A DNA stretch of 15,820 nt from Hungatella sp. UBA3048 (GTDB taxonomy: Bacteria; Bacillota; Clostridia; Lachnospirales; Lachnospiraceae): the NCBI GenBank assembly GCA_002367105.1, contig DFCS01000050.1, positions 143,873 through 159,692 of the forward strand, given 5' to 3'. Shown here one piece after another: positions 1 to 6,656 of this stretch (position 1 is its first letter; each line of letters starts with the position of its first letter). The notes below the pieces were generated by a model. The model worked only from the letters and a program-made list of their open reading frames with translations, ran no database searches and was not told where the DNA came from. A program made the translations under genes and the position numbers.

Positions 1-80
1 CGCAGTACCAAATATACTGCGAATACATTCTGTCAGGACAGCGTTGCGCTCCCGGATAGGGAAGCCAGATTGTCCTATTT
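1..80 (+). promoter_or_regulatory. Structured 5' leader of the chemotaxis receptor gene (class unknown)
   Basis: Two inverted repeats precede the receptor gene. CGCAGTA (1-7) pairs perfectly with TACTGCG (15-21) around a 7-base loop. AGGACA (35-40) pairs with TGTCCT (71-76), enclosing a smaller TCCC/GGGA stem (50-53 with 59-62), and is followed by ATTTTT. The second structure could be an attenuator or part of a riboswitch. I could not match it to a known class and the window edge may cut the element. Confidence 0.35.
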
Positions 81-114
81 TTAATCATACCTAAGAGAAC
101 AGGGAGGAAATAAA

Positions 115-1809
115 ATGAAAAGTTTTAAGGATTTCAGTATTTCGCGAAAACTGCTGACGGGTTTTTTAAGCCTGACGCTTATTATGTTGCTGGTCGGGGG
201 TGCAGGAATTGCCGGACTTGCCAGGATCAGTCAAATGGATACATACATGTATAAAGGACAGACGGCTCCAATGAACGATTTATTTGAGGCACTTGAAAGT
301 CTTTATCAGTTCCGGGTTGACTCAAGAGCCATGGTAATCTATACGGGAGATACCCAGAAGCTTGATGAACTGAAGCAAAGCTTTGACAGTGGGTCGGAGA
401 AATTTTTATCCAGCGTAGAGGCTTACCGCAAGACCATAACTAATCCGGAATCCTTTACCCTTTTGGATGAGTCTGTTTCGCTATTTAATGAATCCTTTAA
501 GCCAGCCGTAGAGAAGTGTATGGATGAGGCAATGGCAGGTAATGAGACTGCCGCATGGGAGGCACTTCTTAAGGAAACAGATAATATTCAAAAGATGTTC
601 GATAATTTCAACAAATTAATCGCCAACCGGATGGATGAAGCCGGGAGAACCAATGATTCCAATCATGATACTGCATTGTGGCTGACCGTTGTTCTGGTTC
701 TTTTTGTTGCATTTGGAGCCGGTGCAGCAGTATTTTTAGGGGCAAGAATCTCGAAAATGATCAGTCAGCCAATTGAGCAGGTTGTGGATGCCGCCAACCG
801 GATCGCATTAGGGCATGTGGATGTGGAGCTTGGCAATATTGATTCAAAGGATGAAACCGGCCAGCTTGCCAATGCTTTTACTAAGATGATCGACAGCATT
901 GGAAAACAGGTGGAAGCTGCCGACAGGATCAGCAATGGAGATTTTACCAATGAGGTACCACTTCGTTCTGACCAGGACCTCCTTGGACTTGCGCTGCAGA
1001 AAATCAGAAAAGATTTAAATCACACACTGTTATTAATAAGCACTTCATCCGACCAGGTCAATGCAGGGGCTGAACAGGTTTCCTCTGCGGCACAGGCTCT
1101 GGCTTCCGGAACTGCAGAGCAGGCAGCTACGATTGAGGAACTGAATGCTTCCGTCAGCAGCGTGGCGGAGCAGGCAGAAGAAAATGCAAAAAATGTTCAA
1201 AGGGCTGCTGATTATGTAGGGCAGGCCGGTGTCGGTGTCAATGAGAGCAACGAATACATGCGAAAGCTGAATGGGGCCATGAAGGAAATCGGATCCGCCT
1301 CTGATAAAATATCAAACATCACGAAAGTGATTGAGGATATTGCATTCCAGACGAACATTCTTGCGCTCAATGCGGCTGTGGAATCTGCCCGAGCAGGAGA
1401 GGCTGGCAAAGGATTTGCAGTGGTTGCAGATGAAGTCAGGAGCCTCGCCGGAAAATCTGCGGAAGCAGCCAAGCAGACCGCTGATTTGATCAGACATTCG
1501 GTGACCAGTGTTGCAGAGGGGGAGAAATTAGCCGATGAGACGGCAAAGGTTCTTCAGGGAGTAGCAAAGCAGGCGGGGGTTGTGGAACAAGCGATCAAAG
1601 GGATTGAAGTATCTTCTTCCCAACAGGTACAGGTGATAGAACAGATCAATCAGGGCTTATACCAGGTATCGGCAGTTGTTCAGACAAACGCTGCTACCGC
1701 AGAAGAGAGTTCTTCTTCCAGTGAAGAACTGGCTGCCCAGGCGCAGATGCTCCAGCAGGAAGTGGGCAGGTTCAGACTTTATAAAGAAGAGGCACTATAT
1801 ACTCACTAA
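115..1809 (+). CDS. Methyl-accepting chemotaxis protein (4HB sensor, HAMP, MCP signalling domain)
   Basis: This is a membrane chemoreceptor that relays ligand binding to CheA/CheW. The 564 residues show a first membrane helix at about 13-35, an extracytoplasmic helical segment at about 36-185 of the four-helix-bundle type, a second membrane helix at about 186-211, a HAMP domain at about 212-264 and a long coiled-coil cytoplasmic domain. The conserved signalling hairpin tip is clear at about 405-455 (IAFQTNILALNAAVE, then GKGFAVVADEVRSLA). The start is supported by AGGGAGG at 101-107, seven bases before ATG. No che genes adjoin it, so it is a stand-alone receptor. The ligand cannot be read from the sequence. 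A CheX-like phosphatase lies about 2 kb downstream but in a separate transcription unit. Confidence 0.95.
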   Translation: MKSFKDFSISRKLLTGFLSLTLIMLLVGGAGIAGLARISQMDTYMYKGQTAPMNDLFEALESLYQFRVDSRAMVIYTGDTQKLDELKQSFDSGSEKFLSSVEAYRKTITNPESFTLLDESVSLFNESFKPAVEKCMDEAMAGNETAAWEALLKETDNIQKMFDNFNKLIANRMDEAGRTNDSNHDTALWLTVVLVLFVAFGAGAAVFLGARISKMISQPIEQVVDAANRIALGHVDVELGNIDSKDETGQLANAFTKMIDSIGKQVEAADRISNGDFTNEVPLRSDQDLLGLALQKIRKDLNHTLLLISTSSDQVNAGAEQVSSAAQALASGTAEQAATIEELNASVSSVAEQAEENAKNVQRAADYVGQAGVGVNESNEYMRKLNGAMKEIGSASDKISNITKVIEDIAFQTNILALNAAVESARAGEAGKGFAVVADEVRSLAGKSAEAAKQTADLIRHSVTSVAEGEKLADETAKVLQGVAKQAGVVEQAIKGIEVSSSQQVQVIEQINQGLYQVSAVVQTNAATAEESSSSSEELAAQAQMLQQEVGRFRLYKEEALYTH

Positions 1810-1845
1810 ATCGGAGCAGATTTTATCCAAAGGGCTTCTCTCGCA

Positions 1846-2478
1846 TTACTTAATAATCGGATATCGAATTATAGTTTTCAATTTTTCGGGAGATGTTTTA
1901 CGCGGGTCGTTTAGGTACAATTCATGATGTTTACGCGTGGCAGAAAGATCAATCCTATAACCCGAATCTGCAACGAATGCTTTCAGGGCGTGGATTGTTG
2001 CCGGTTCGCTATCATAGGAGCCGGTGTGCATAACCTGAGCGCAAAGCCCCTCGGTGAAAACGTCGAGCCGCGCAATCGATGAATCAAGACTGGGCTTCTT
2101 TTTTGAAAGGTGGACTTTCACCTCTTCAAAGACTTCTGGCGTAACGAACTCCGGCATTCGCATCATGGATGTCCAACAAAACGCGCTCTTATCTGTTATG
2201 CCTGTTTCAACGGCGCCTGTTTCCGTTGACCACAAACCTTCCAGTGGGGGAACAACAAAATCATAATACCCTTTGGGCTGTCTGCCGCCCATTTTGCTCA
2301 TTTTTACAGTATAGGCCAAACCATAGAGGACTTCTACTGCCGTCTGATATGCCTCACTGGTATTTGGGTCACCGTGCCCATCAATCATAATGAAAGTCAT
2401 TTCCGGCACTTCGATGATGGCTGGTTTCGCGCCGGGCTGGTATAAATCCTTTTCTATCTTTTTGAAATCAATCGCCAT
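1846..2478 (-). CDS. GyrI-like small-molecule-binding domain protein
   Basis: The 210-residue product begins MAIDFKKIEKDLYQPG and contains FIMIDGHGDPNT and a later YDFVVPPLEGLWS segment. This pattern is typical of stand-alone GyrI-like (SOUL/AraC effector-binding fold) proteins of the COG4832 type. Members bind small hydrophobic or cationic molecules and some hydrolyse electrophilic compounds. No DNA-binding domain is attached, so it is not itself an AraC/MerR regulator. A GTG exists 12 bases further upstream in frame, but it lies inside the GGTGG ribosome binding site, so the ATG at 2478 is preferred. The gene converges on the chemoreceptor with a 36-base gap and no convincing terminator. 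The cellular substrate is unknown. Confidence 0.85.
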   Translation of the reverse strand: MAIDFKKIEKDLYQPGAKPAIIEVPEMTFIMIDGHGDPNTSEAYQTAVEVLYGLAYTVKMSKMGGRQPKGYYDFVVPPLEGLWSTETGAVETGITDKSAFCWTSMMRMPEFVTPEVFEEVKVHLSKKKPSLDSSIARLDVFTEGLCAQVMHTGSYDSEPATIHALKAFVADSGYRIDLSATRKHHELYLNDPRKTSPEKLKTIIRYPIIK

Positions 2479-2523
2479 AAGACTTACCACCTTTCGTGCA
2501 TATGAAATACTTTTATAAATTAA

Positions 2524-2553
2524 ATTATATCATGTTTGCCTGCCTCAAAACAA
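2524..2553 (-). promoter_or_regulatory. Putative sigma-A promoter of the GyrI-like gene
   Basis: Read on the minus strand, TTGTTT (2548-2553) is followed after 18 bases by a perfect TATAAT (2524-2529). It sits about 45 bases upstream of the ATG at 2478. The -35 is weak and the -10 strong. Confidence 0.5.
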
Positions 2554-2629
2554 CGAATTTATATGAATAATGAGTAAATTTGTTCCATTGAACGGAAAAG
2601 TCCCTGGCAAAACAATCCGAAAGAATTGC

Positions 2630-2659
2630 TTTACAGCTTGCCTCTATATTATGTATAAT
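2630..2659 (+). promoter_or_regulatory. Putative sigma-A promoter of the chorismate mutase-shikimate kinase gene
   Basis: TTTACA (2630-2635) and a perfect TATAAT (2654-2659) are separated by 18 bases, about 45 bases before the start codon at 2704. It is divergent from the promoter of the GyrI-like gene, with about 75 bases between the two -35 elements. Confidence 0.65.
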
Positions 2660-2703
2660 GTAAAAAATATAAAGGAACGACAAGATAATGATGGAGAGAC
2701 GGT

Positions 2704-3486
2704 ATGAGAGAGCTGAATGAAATAAGAAAAGATTTGAACCACTGTGATATGGAAATTTTAGACCTTTTGAGGCGTCGTCTTGGTTACGCAGCAGAGATCA
2801 TAGAATACAAAAAGGAGCAAGGACTTCCTATTTTTCAGATGGAAGAGGAGAAACTCCGGCACGAAACGTTATTTGCTGCAGTAGGAGATCATGATTATTG
2901 CGATGAAATATTAAGAGTTTTCAAACAAATCGATGAGGAAAGCAAATGTGTACAGAGCAAAAGACTGTTTGATCATAACATTGCTTTGATCGGATTTATG
3001 GGAACAGGAAAAAGTACGGTATCCAAGTACTTAAGGGATATGTTGGCCATGAAGGAAGTGGATGTAGATGCCATGATCGTGGAGGACCAGGGGATGCCGA
3101 TCCGGGATATATTTGAAAAACACGGAGAAGAGTACTTCAGAGACTGTGAAAGCAATGCGATTCTTAACCTGCAAAACTGCTGTCAGACTATTATTTCCTG
3201 TGGAGGCGGCGCGGTAATACGTGAGGAAAATGTTAAAAATCTTAAAAAGGGCAGTTGTATCGTACTTCTGACTGCCAGCCCTGAAACCATTTTGGAGAGA
3301 GTAAAGGATGATGGCGGGCGTCCAATTTTAAATGGAAATATGAACGTGGAATTCATAAAAGAGCTTATGGTAAAACGTAAGGATTTTTATGAAAAAGCAG
3401 CGGATATTATCGTTGAAACGGATCATAAAAGTGTACAGCAGATATGTGAAGAACTGATTATTTCCATGATTCAATTTGAATATTGA
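2704..3486 (+). CDS. Bifunctional chorismate mutase (AroQ type)/shikimate kinase
   Basis: This fusion joins two shikimate-pathway activities in 260 residues. Residues 1-85 are an all-helical AroQ chorismate mutase, converting chorismate to prephenate. R8, R25, K36, E49 and Q75 lie where the family's active-site residues are expected. Residues 92-258 are shikimate kinase, phosphorylating shikimate with ATP: Walker A GFMGTGKST (97-105), shikimate-binding VDVDA (119-123), FRDCE (145-149), CGGGA (166-170), the lid motif GGRPIL (204-209) and RKDFYE (225-230). The ribosome binding site GGAGAG ends 5 bases before ATG. No other aromatic-pathway gene is nearby. The two enzymes catalyse non-consecutive steps, so the fusion probably serves stoichiometry or regulation rather than channelling. 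Confidence 0.93.
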   Translation: MRELNEIRKDLNHCDMEILDLLRRRLGYAAEIIEYKKEQGLPIFQMEEEKLRHETLFAAVGDHDYCDEILRVFKQIDEESKCVQSKRLFDHNIALIGFMGTGKSTVSKYLRDMLAMKEVDVDAMIVEDQGMPIRDIFEKHGEEYFRDCESNAILNLQNCCQTIISCGGGAVIREENVKNLKKGSCIVLLTASPETILERVKDDGGRPILNGNMNVEFIKELMVKRKDFYEKAADIIVETDHKSVQQICEELIISMIQFEY

Positions 3487-3510
3487 CTTGTATCCGAATC
3501 GTGCTATAAT
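3483..3510 (+). promoter_or_regulatory. Strong putative sigma-A promoter overlapping the end of the kinase gene
   Basis: TTGACT (3483-3488) contains the stop codon of the preceding gene, and TATAAT (3505-3510) follows after 16 bases. The predicted start site is near 3517. It points to the hemerythrin/CheX pair but is separated from it by the hairpin at 3549-3578. Confidence 0.7.
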
Positions 3511-3548
3511 ACAGGCATGAGCAAAGATTTCAAACGAATGATAAAGGA

Positions 3549-3578
3549 TATACCGGCTTGATGAGCCGGTATATTTTT
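3549..3578 (+). terminator. Intrinsic terminator or attenuator ahead of the hemerythrin gene
   Basis: TATACCGGCT (3549-3558) pairs perfectly over 10 bp with AGCCGGTATA (3564-3573), with a TGATG loop and a TTTTT tail (3574-3578). It lies only about 30 bases downstream of the predicted transcription start and 20 bases upstream of the next ATG. It may end the kinase transcript, attenuate the hemerythrin operon, or both. Confidence 0.75.
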
Positions 3579-3597
3579 AAGAAAGGACAGGATAACA

Positions 3598-4023
3598 ATG
3601 CTTTGGAAGGATAAGTATGAGCTGGGGGTTCCGTTGATTGATGTACAGCATATGGAACTGTTTCAGCGGGTAGAGATTTTTATGAAAGTATTACGTTCCT
3701 CCGCTTCCTGGGATGAAAAAGTAGAAAAGGTTAATGAAACATTAGAATTTATGAATGCGTATGTGGTAGAGCATTTCCGCGACGAGGAGGCATACCAGGA
3801 GAAAATCGGTTATCCGGGCAGGGAGGAGCATAAGAAGATCCATACGGATATGGTAAATTATGTCCTTGAAGTTACGGAAGAATATAAGCGCAGCGGTTAT
3901 GACGAGCAGCTGATGCAGAAGTTCGCTGGAAAGCTTATGGCATGGCTTATCAACCATGTTGCAGCAGAAGACCAGCGCATTGCCGCTTATGCGATTTCAA
4001 AGGGGGTAGCTAAAAATGACTGA
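3598..4023 (+). CDS. Bacteriohemerythrin (di-iron oxygen-binding protein)
   Basis: This 141-residue cytosolic single-domain hemerythrin probably binds O2 (or NO) at a non-heme di-iron site. All seven ligands are in canonical spacing: H18 (VQH), H59 and E63 (HFRDE), H78 and H82 (HKKIH), and H120 and D125 (HVAAED). The N-terminal signature (W3, LGV, ID.QH) is also present. The ribosome binding site AAAGGA is at 3582-3587. It overlaps the CheX-like gene by 8 bases, suggesting translational coupling. In anaerobes such proteins serve in oxygen sensing, scavenging or delivery; the neighbour suggests a link to aerotactic signalling, which is inference. Confidence 0.95.
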   Translation: MLWKDKYELGVPLIDVQHMELFQRVEIFMKVLRSSASWDEKVEKVNETLEFMNAYVVEHFRDEEAYQEKIGYPGREEHKKIHTDMVNYVLEVTEEYKRSGYDEQLMQKFAGKLMAWLINHVAAEDQRIAAYAISKGVAKND

Positions 4024-4462
4024 TCTTTATGGCCCCTTTTTAGAAGCAACCCGGAATGTATTTAAGCTGATGCTTGAACTTAACGATGTTTCCGATCACC
4101 CGGCAGATTCCTTTGTCTGTGACGAGGAACTGGACGTTTCCATCGGCTTTATTGGAGATCTTAAGGGGGAGGTGATTTACCGTCTGCCTCATGAGACGTC
4201 TCTTGGCATCGTAAATATTATGAGCGGCATGGAATTTGATGCAGTAGATGAGTTTGTTACCTCTGCCGTATCTGAGGTTGCCAATATTATCAGCGGAAAT
4301 GTTCTTACCATGCTTGCAGGTGAAGATCTGACCTGTGATATCCTTCCGCCGGTTTTACGTAAGCCGGATGAGAGCGGAGAATATACATTCCATACTGCCT
4401 GCTGTGTGACCACATCCATCGGTGATGTTTGTCTGGATATAAGGCTTAATCAGGCAGAGTAA
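4016..4462 (+). CDS. CheX-like chemotaxis phosphatase
   Basis: The 148-residue product fits the CheC/CheX/FliY family that dephosphorylates CheY-P. Residues 40-58 form the conserved SIGFIGDLKGEVIYRL strand region, and the catalytic E-x-x-N signature is seen at E87-N90 (SEVANIISGN). Only one such helix motif is visible, as in CheX rather than the two of CheC. The start codon lies within the end of the hemerythrin gene, with an AAGGGGG ribosome binding site about 9 bases upstream of it. A strong terminator follows, so the two genes form a discrete bicistron. A stand-alone CheX far from che genes may act on the signalling output of orphan receptors. Enzyme activity is inferred from the motif. 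Confidence 0.85.
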   Translation: MTDLYGPFLEATRNVFKLMLELNDVSDHPADSFVCDEELDVSIGFIGDLKGEVIYRLPHETSLGIVNIMSGMEFDAVDEFVTSAVSEVANIISGNVLTMLAGEDLTCDILPPVLRKPDESGEYTFHTACCVTTSIGDVCLDIRLNQAE

Positions 4463-4482
4463 TTTTAAATACATAATTGACA

Positions 4483-4522
4483 CGTGTATACCATTTGAAT
4501 GAGTGGTATACACGTTTTTTTT
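4483..4522 (+). terminator. Strong intrinsic terminator after the CheX-like gene
   Basis: CGTGTATACCA (4483-4493) and TGGTATACACG (4504-4514) form a perfect 11-bp stem with a 10-base loop, followed by eight T residues (4515-4522). It isolates the hemerythrin/CheX unit from the metal locus. Confidence 0.93.
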
Positions 4523-4535
4523 GAAAAAAAACTCA

Positions 4536-4552
4536 TCTACACAACTTCTACA
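4536..4552 (+). promoter_or_regulatory. Possible tandem regulator half-sites (TCTACA x2)
   Basis: TCTACA occurs at 4536-4541 and again at 4547-4552, 11 bases apart, about 50 bases upstream of the metal fusion gene. Tandem repeats at one helical turn are typical of OmpR-family operators, and such a regulator lies at 11329-12036. No matching -35/-10 pair is obvious in this stretch. Confidence 0.25.
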
Positions 4553-4601
4553 AATCGTCCTGCTATTCTTTGTTTCAGAAATTGAAAAAGGAGGACAGAC
4601 G

Positions 4602-6479
4602 ATGGGATCTGCTGTAAGAACTAAACAATTACGGATCGGCGGGATGACCTGTATCAGCTGTCAAAATAAAATTGAAAAGAAATTGCGCAACACGGCTGGA
4701 ATCGAGAAAGTAGAAGTTAGTTACAGCGCCGGAACTGCTGTCATCACCTTTGATACGGATATTATTTCGTATAAAAGCATTGTTGGGATTATTGAAGGTC
4801 TGGATTACAAGGTGTTAACAGATCATGAAAAGCAGGGACCGGACAGCAGCCGGGTGATTGGAATCCTGCTCATCATTGTTTCCTTATATATGCTGATCCA
4901 GCAGTTCGGTCTTTTAAATCTGCTTGCGCCCAGCCAGCTGGCAGACGAAAAGATGAGCTATGGAATGCTGTTTGTCATCGGCCTGGTTACATCCGTTCAT
5001 TGTGTGGCAATGTGCGGCGGAATCAATCTGTCACAGTGTATTCCAAAAAGCGGGGATGCTGTCTTAGAAAAGAGCCGTTTTTCAACATTCCGGCCAACTT
5101 TTCTTTATAACCTGGGACGGGTGATCTCTTACACCGCGGTAGGCTTCCTGGTGGGAGCCCTGGGTTCGGTGGTAACATTCTCTAATACTCTTCAGGGAGT
5201 ATTAAAGCTGGCTGCCGGAGTGTTTATGGTCATTATGGGCATAAACATGCTGGGGATTTTCCCCTGGCTGCGCAGGCTGAATCCGAGAATGCCTCAAATA
5301 TTTGCGAGAAAAATTTACAAAGAAAAATCAAAAAGCAGCAGCCCTCTGATTGTTGGTCTGCTTAACGGCCTTATGCCGTGCGGCCCCTTACAGGCGATGC
5401 AGATCTATGCATTGTCCACCGGAAGCCCCTTTTCCGGCGCGCTGTCCATGTTCCTGTTCAGTCTCGGTACCGTACCTCTGATGTTCGGACTTGGAGCACT
5501 TTCCTCAGCACTTGGGAAAAGGTTCACAACCAAGGTCATGACAGTGGGAGCGGTTCTGGTTGTGGTACTGGGGATGTCCATGTTTTCCCAGGGATTGAGC
5601 CTGTCAGGATTCCAGGCACCGGACTTATTCTCAAGTGGAGGAAACAATGCCTATGCATCCGGAGGGCAGGAGAAAAAGGATGATATAAAAATAGAAGACG
5701 GAGTTCAGATCATAAACAGTACACTTTCTCCCGGTAGATATCCCAACATCAATGTTCAGAAAGGGATTCCGGTTAAGTGGATCATCGATGCGCCCCAGGG
5801 AAGCGTAAACGGCTGCAATAACCGAATGATTATCCGGGATCTTGGCATTGAATACTCCTTTAAGACCGGAGAAAATGTTATTGAATTTACTCCTGAAAAA
5901 ACAGGGAAGATCTCTTACAGCTGTTGGATGGGGATGATCCGCGGGTCCATCTACGTGTCGGAAGAGGGAGATACAAAGAACAGCACAGGCTCTGACGGAG
6001 AGGGCGTATTAAAAGAATATGCGCCGGAAGAACCGGTAGCAGCCGGTTATACGATTCCAACGGAAGAAATTGCAGTTGCGGAAGACGCAACGGATGAATA
6101 CGGAAACAGCATTCAGAGAATTACGATGGAACTTACAGACGAAGGATTTAAGCCGGCAGCGGCAGTGGTGAAATCCGGTATGGATGTGGAATGGAATATT
6201 ATTGACAATACGTCTGGTGACACTTATGGAACCCTGCTTCTTGTTCCGGATTTTGCAACCCAGCTTCCTCTTGAAGAGGGAGAAAACAGCCTGTATTTTA
6301 CGCCCGCAGGAAGCTTTGACTTTTCCACCGGGGACAATGCCTTTTATGGGTATATCAAGGTTGTGGATGATTTAGATAACTTAGATATGGATGCCATTAA
6401 GAAGGAAATAAGCAGTTTTAAGACTCTTATCTGGCCAGAAGATACCTTCCAGGGAGCAGGCGGTTCCTGCTGCGGATAA
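4602..6479 (+). CDS. HMA domain-TauE/SafE (UreH-like) membrane protein-double cupredoxin fusion
   Basis: A 625-residue putative copper-handling membrane protein. Residues 8-72 are a heavy-metal-associated domain with GMTCISC (ligands C17, C20). About 85-330 holds seven hydrophobic helices of the TauE/SafE or UreH/DsbD transmembrane type, with HCVAMCGG (133-140) in helix 2 and LMPCGP (258-262) in helix 5. An odd helix count puts the HMA domain inside and the C-terminus outside. Residues 365-453 resemble a cupredoxin with GCNNRM (404-409) and SCWMGM (440-445). Residues 505-588 look like a second cupredoxin without visible copper ligands. The chain ends GGSCCG. The start is ATG 4602, with AAAGGAGG at 4587-4594; an in-frame extension to 4503 runs into the upstream terminator. 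It probably leads an operon with the next two genes. The transported species and direction are unknown; TauE/SafE annotation should not be read as sulfite export. Confidence 0.87.
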   Translation: MGSAVRTKQLRIGGMTCISCQNKIEKKLRNTAGIEKVEVSYSAGTAVITFDTDIISYKSIVGIIEGLDYKVLTDHEKQGPDSSRVIGILLIIVSLYMLIQQFGLLNLLAPSQLADEKMSYGMLFVIGLVTSVHCVAMCGGINLSQCIPKSGDAVLEKSRFSTFRPTFLYNLGRVISYTAVGFLVGALGSVVTFSNTLQGVLKLAAGVFMVIMGINMLGIFPWLRRLNPRMPQIFARKIYKEKSKSSSPLIVGLLNGLMPCGPLQAMQIYALSTGSPFSGALSMFLFSLGTVPLMFGLGALSSALGKRFTTKVMTVGAVLVVVLGMSMFSQGLSLSGFQAPDLFSSGGNNAYASGGQEKKDDIKIEDGVQIINSTLSPGRYPNINVQKGIPVKWIIDAPQGSVNGCNNRMIIRDLGIEYSFKTGENVIEFTPEKTGKISYSCWMGMIRGSIYVSEEGDTKNSTGSDGEGVLKEYAPEEPVAAGYTIPTEEIAVAEDATDEYGNSIQRITMELTDEGFKPAAAVVKSGMDVEWNIIDNTSGDTYGTLLLVPDFATQLPLEEGENSLYFTPAGSFDFSTGDNAFYGYIKVVDDLDNLDMDAIKKEISSFKTLIWPEDTFQGAGGSCCG

Positions 6480-6532
6480 ACAGGGAACCGATCTGCTTCG
6501 GTTGAGGAAATAGAGGAAAGGAGAACGGATTG

Positions 6533-6628
6533 ATGAGTTTATTATTAAGTCACTGGCACTGCATACTCCCGGTTTTCGGTATTATCATAGCAATGTTTTT
6601 TATGAGAGACAAACAGAAAAAGAATTAA
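6533..6628 (+). CDS. 31-residue membrane microprotein with HWHC motif
   Basis: A short gene reads MSLLLSHWHCILPVFGIIIA then MFFMRDKQKKN. It has a good ribosome binding site (GAGGAAAGGAG, 6513-6523, nine bases from ATG) and lies between two co-directional metal-related genes, 53 bases after one and 28 before the next. It is predicted to have a single membrane helix (about 10-25) with a positively charged tail that should be cytosolic. The His-Trp-His-Cys cluster near the outer end could bind a metal. I do not recognise the family. It could be a small subunit or assembly factor for the fusion protein or the lipoprotein. Translation is supported by the ribosome binding site and context only. Confidence 0.65.
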   Translation: MSLLLSHWHCILPVFGIIIAMFFMRDKQKKN

Positions 6629-6656
6629 CAAAGTATAAATTCAGGAGGACATTTAC

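Noticed and set aside
35..80. c-di-GMP-I riboswitch
   Set aside because: Only the 3' end resembles the class; the conserved GCAAAGC-type core and the expected length between the closing strands are absent.
4477..4482. TTGACA as a -35 box
   Set aside because: No -10 element lies 16-18 bases downstream; the sequence abuts the terminator stem.
4503..4601. N-terminal extension of the fusion protein starting at 4503
   Set aside because: It would begin inside the preceding terminator stem and has no ribosome binding site; ATG 4602 has an ideal one and the HMA domain starts directly after it.
4602..6479. Sulfite exporter function for the TauE/SafE-type core
   Set aside because: The fold name alone suggests it, but the fused HMA and cupredoxin-like domains and the copper neighbours point to metal handling.
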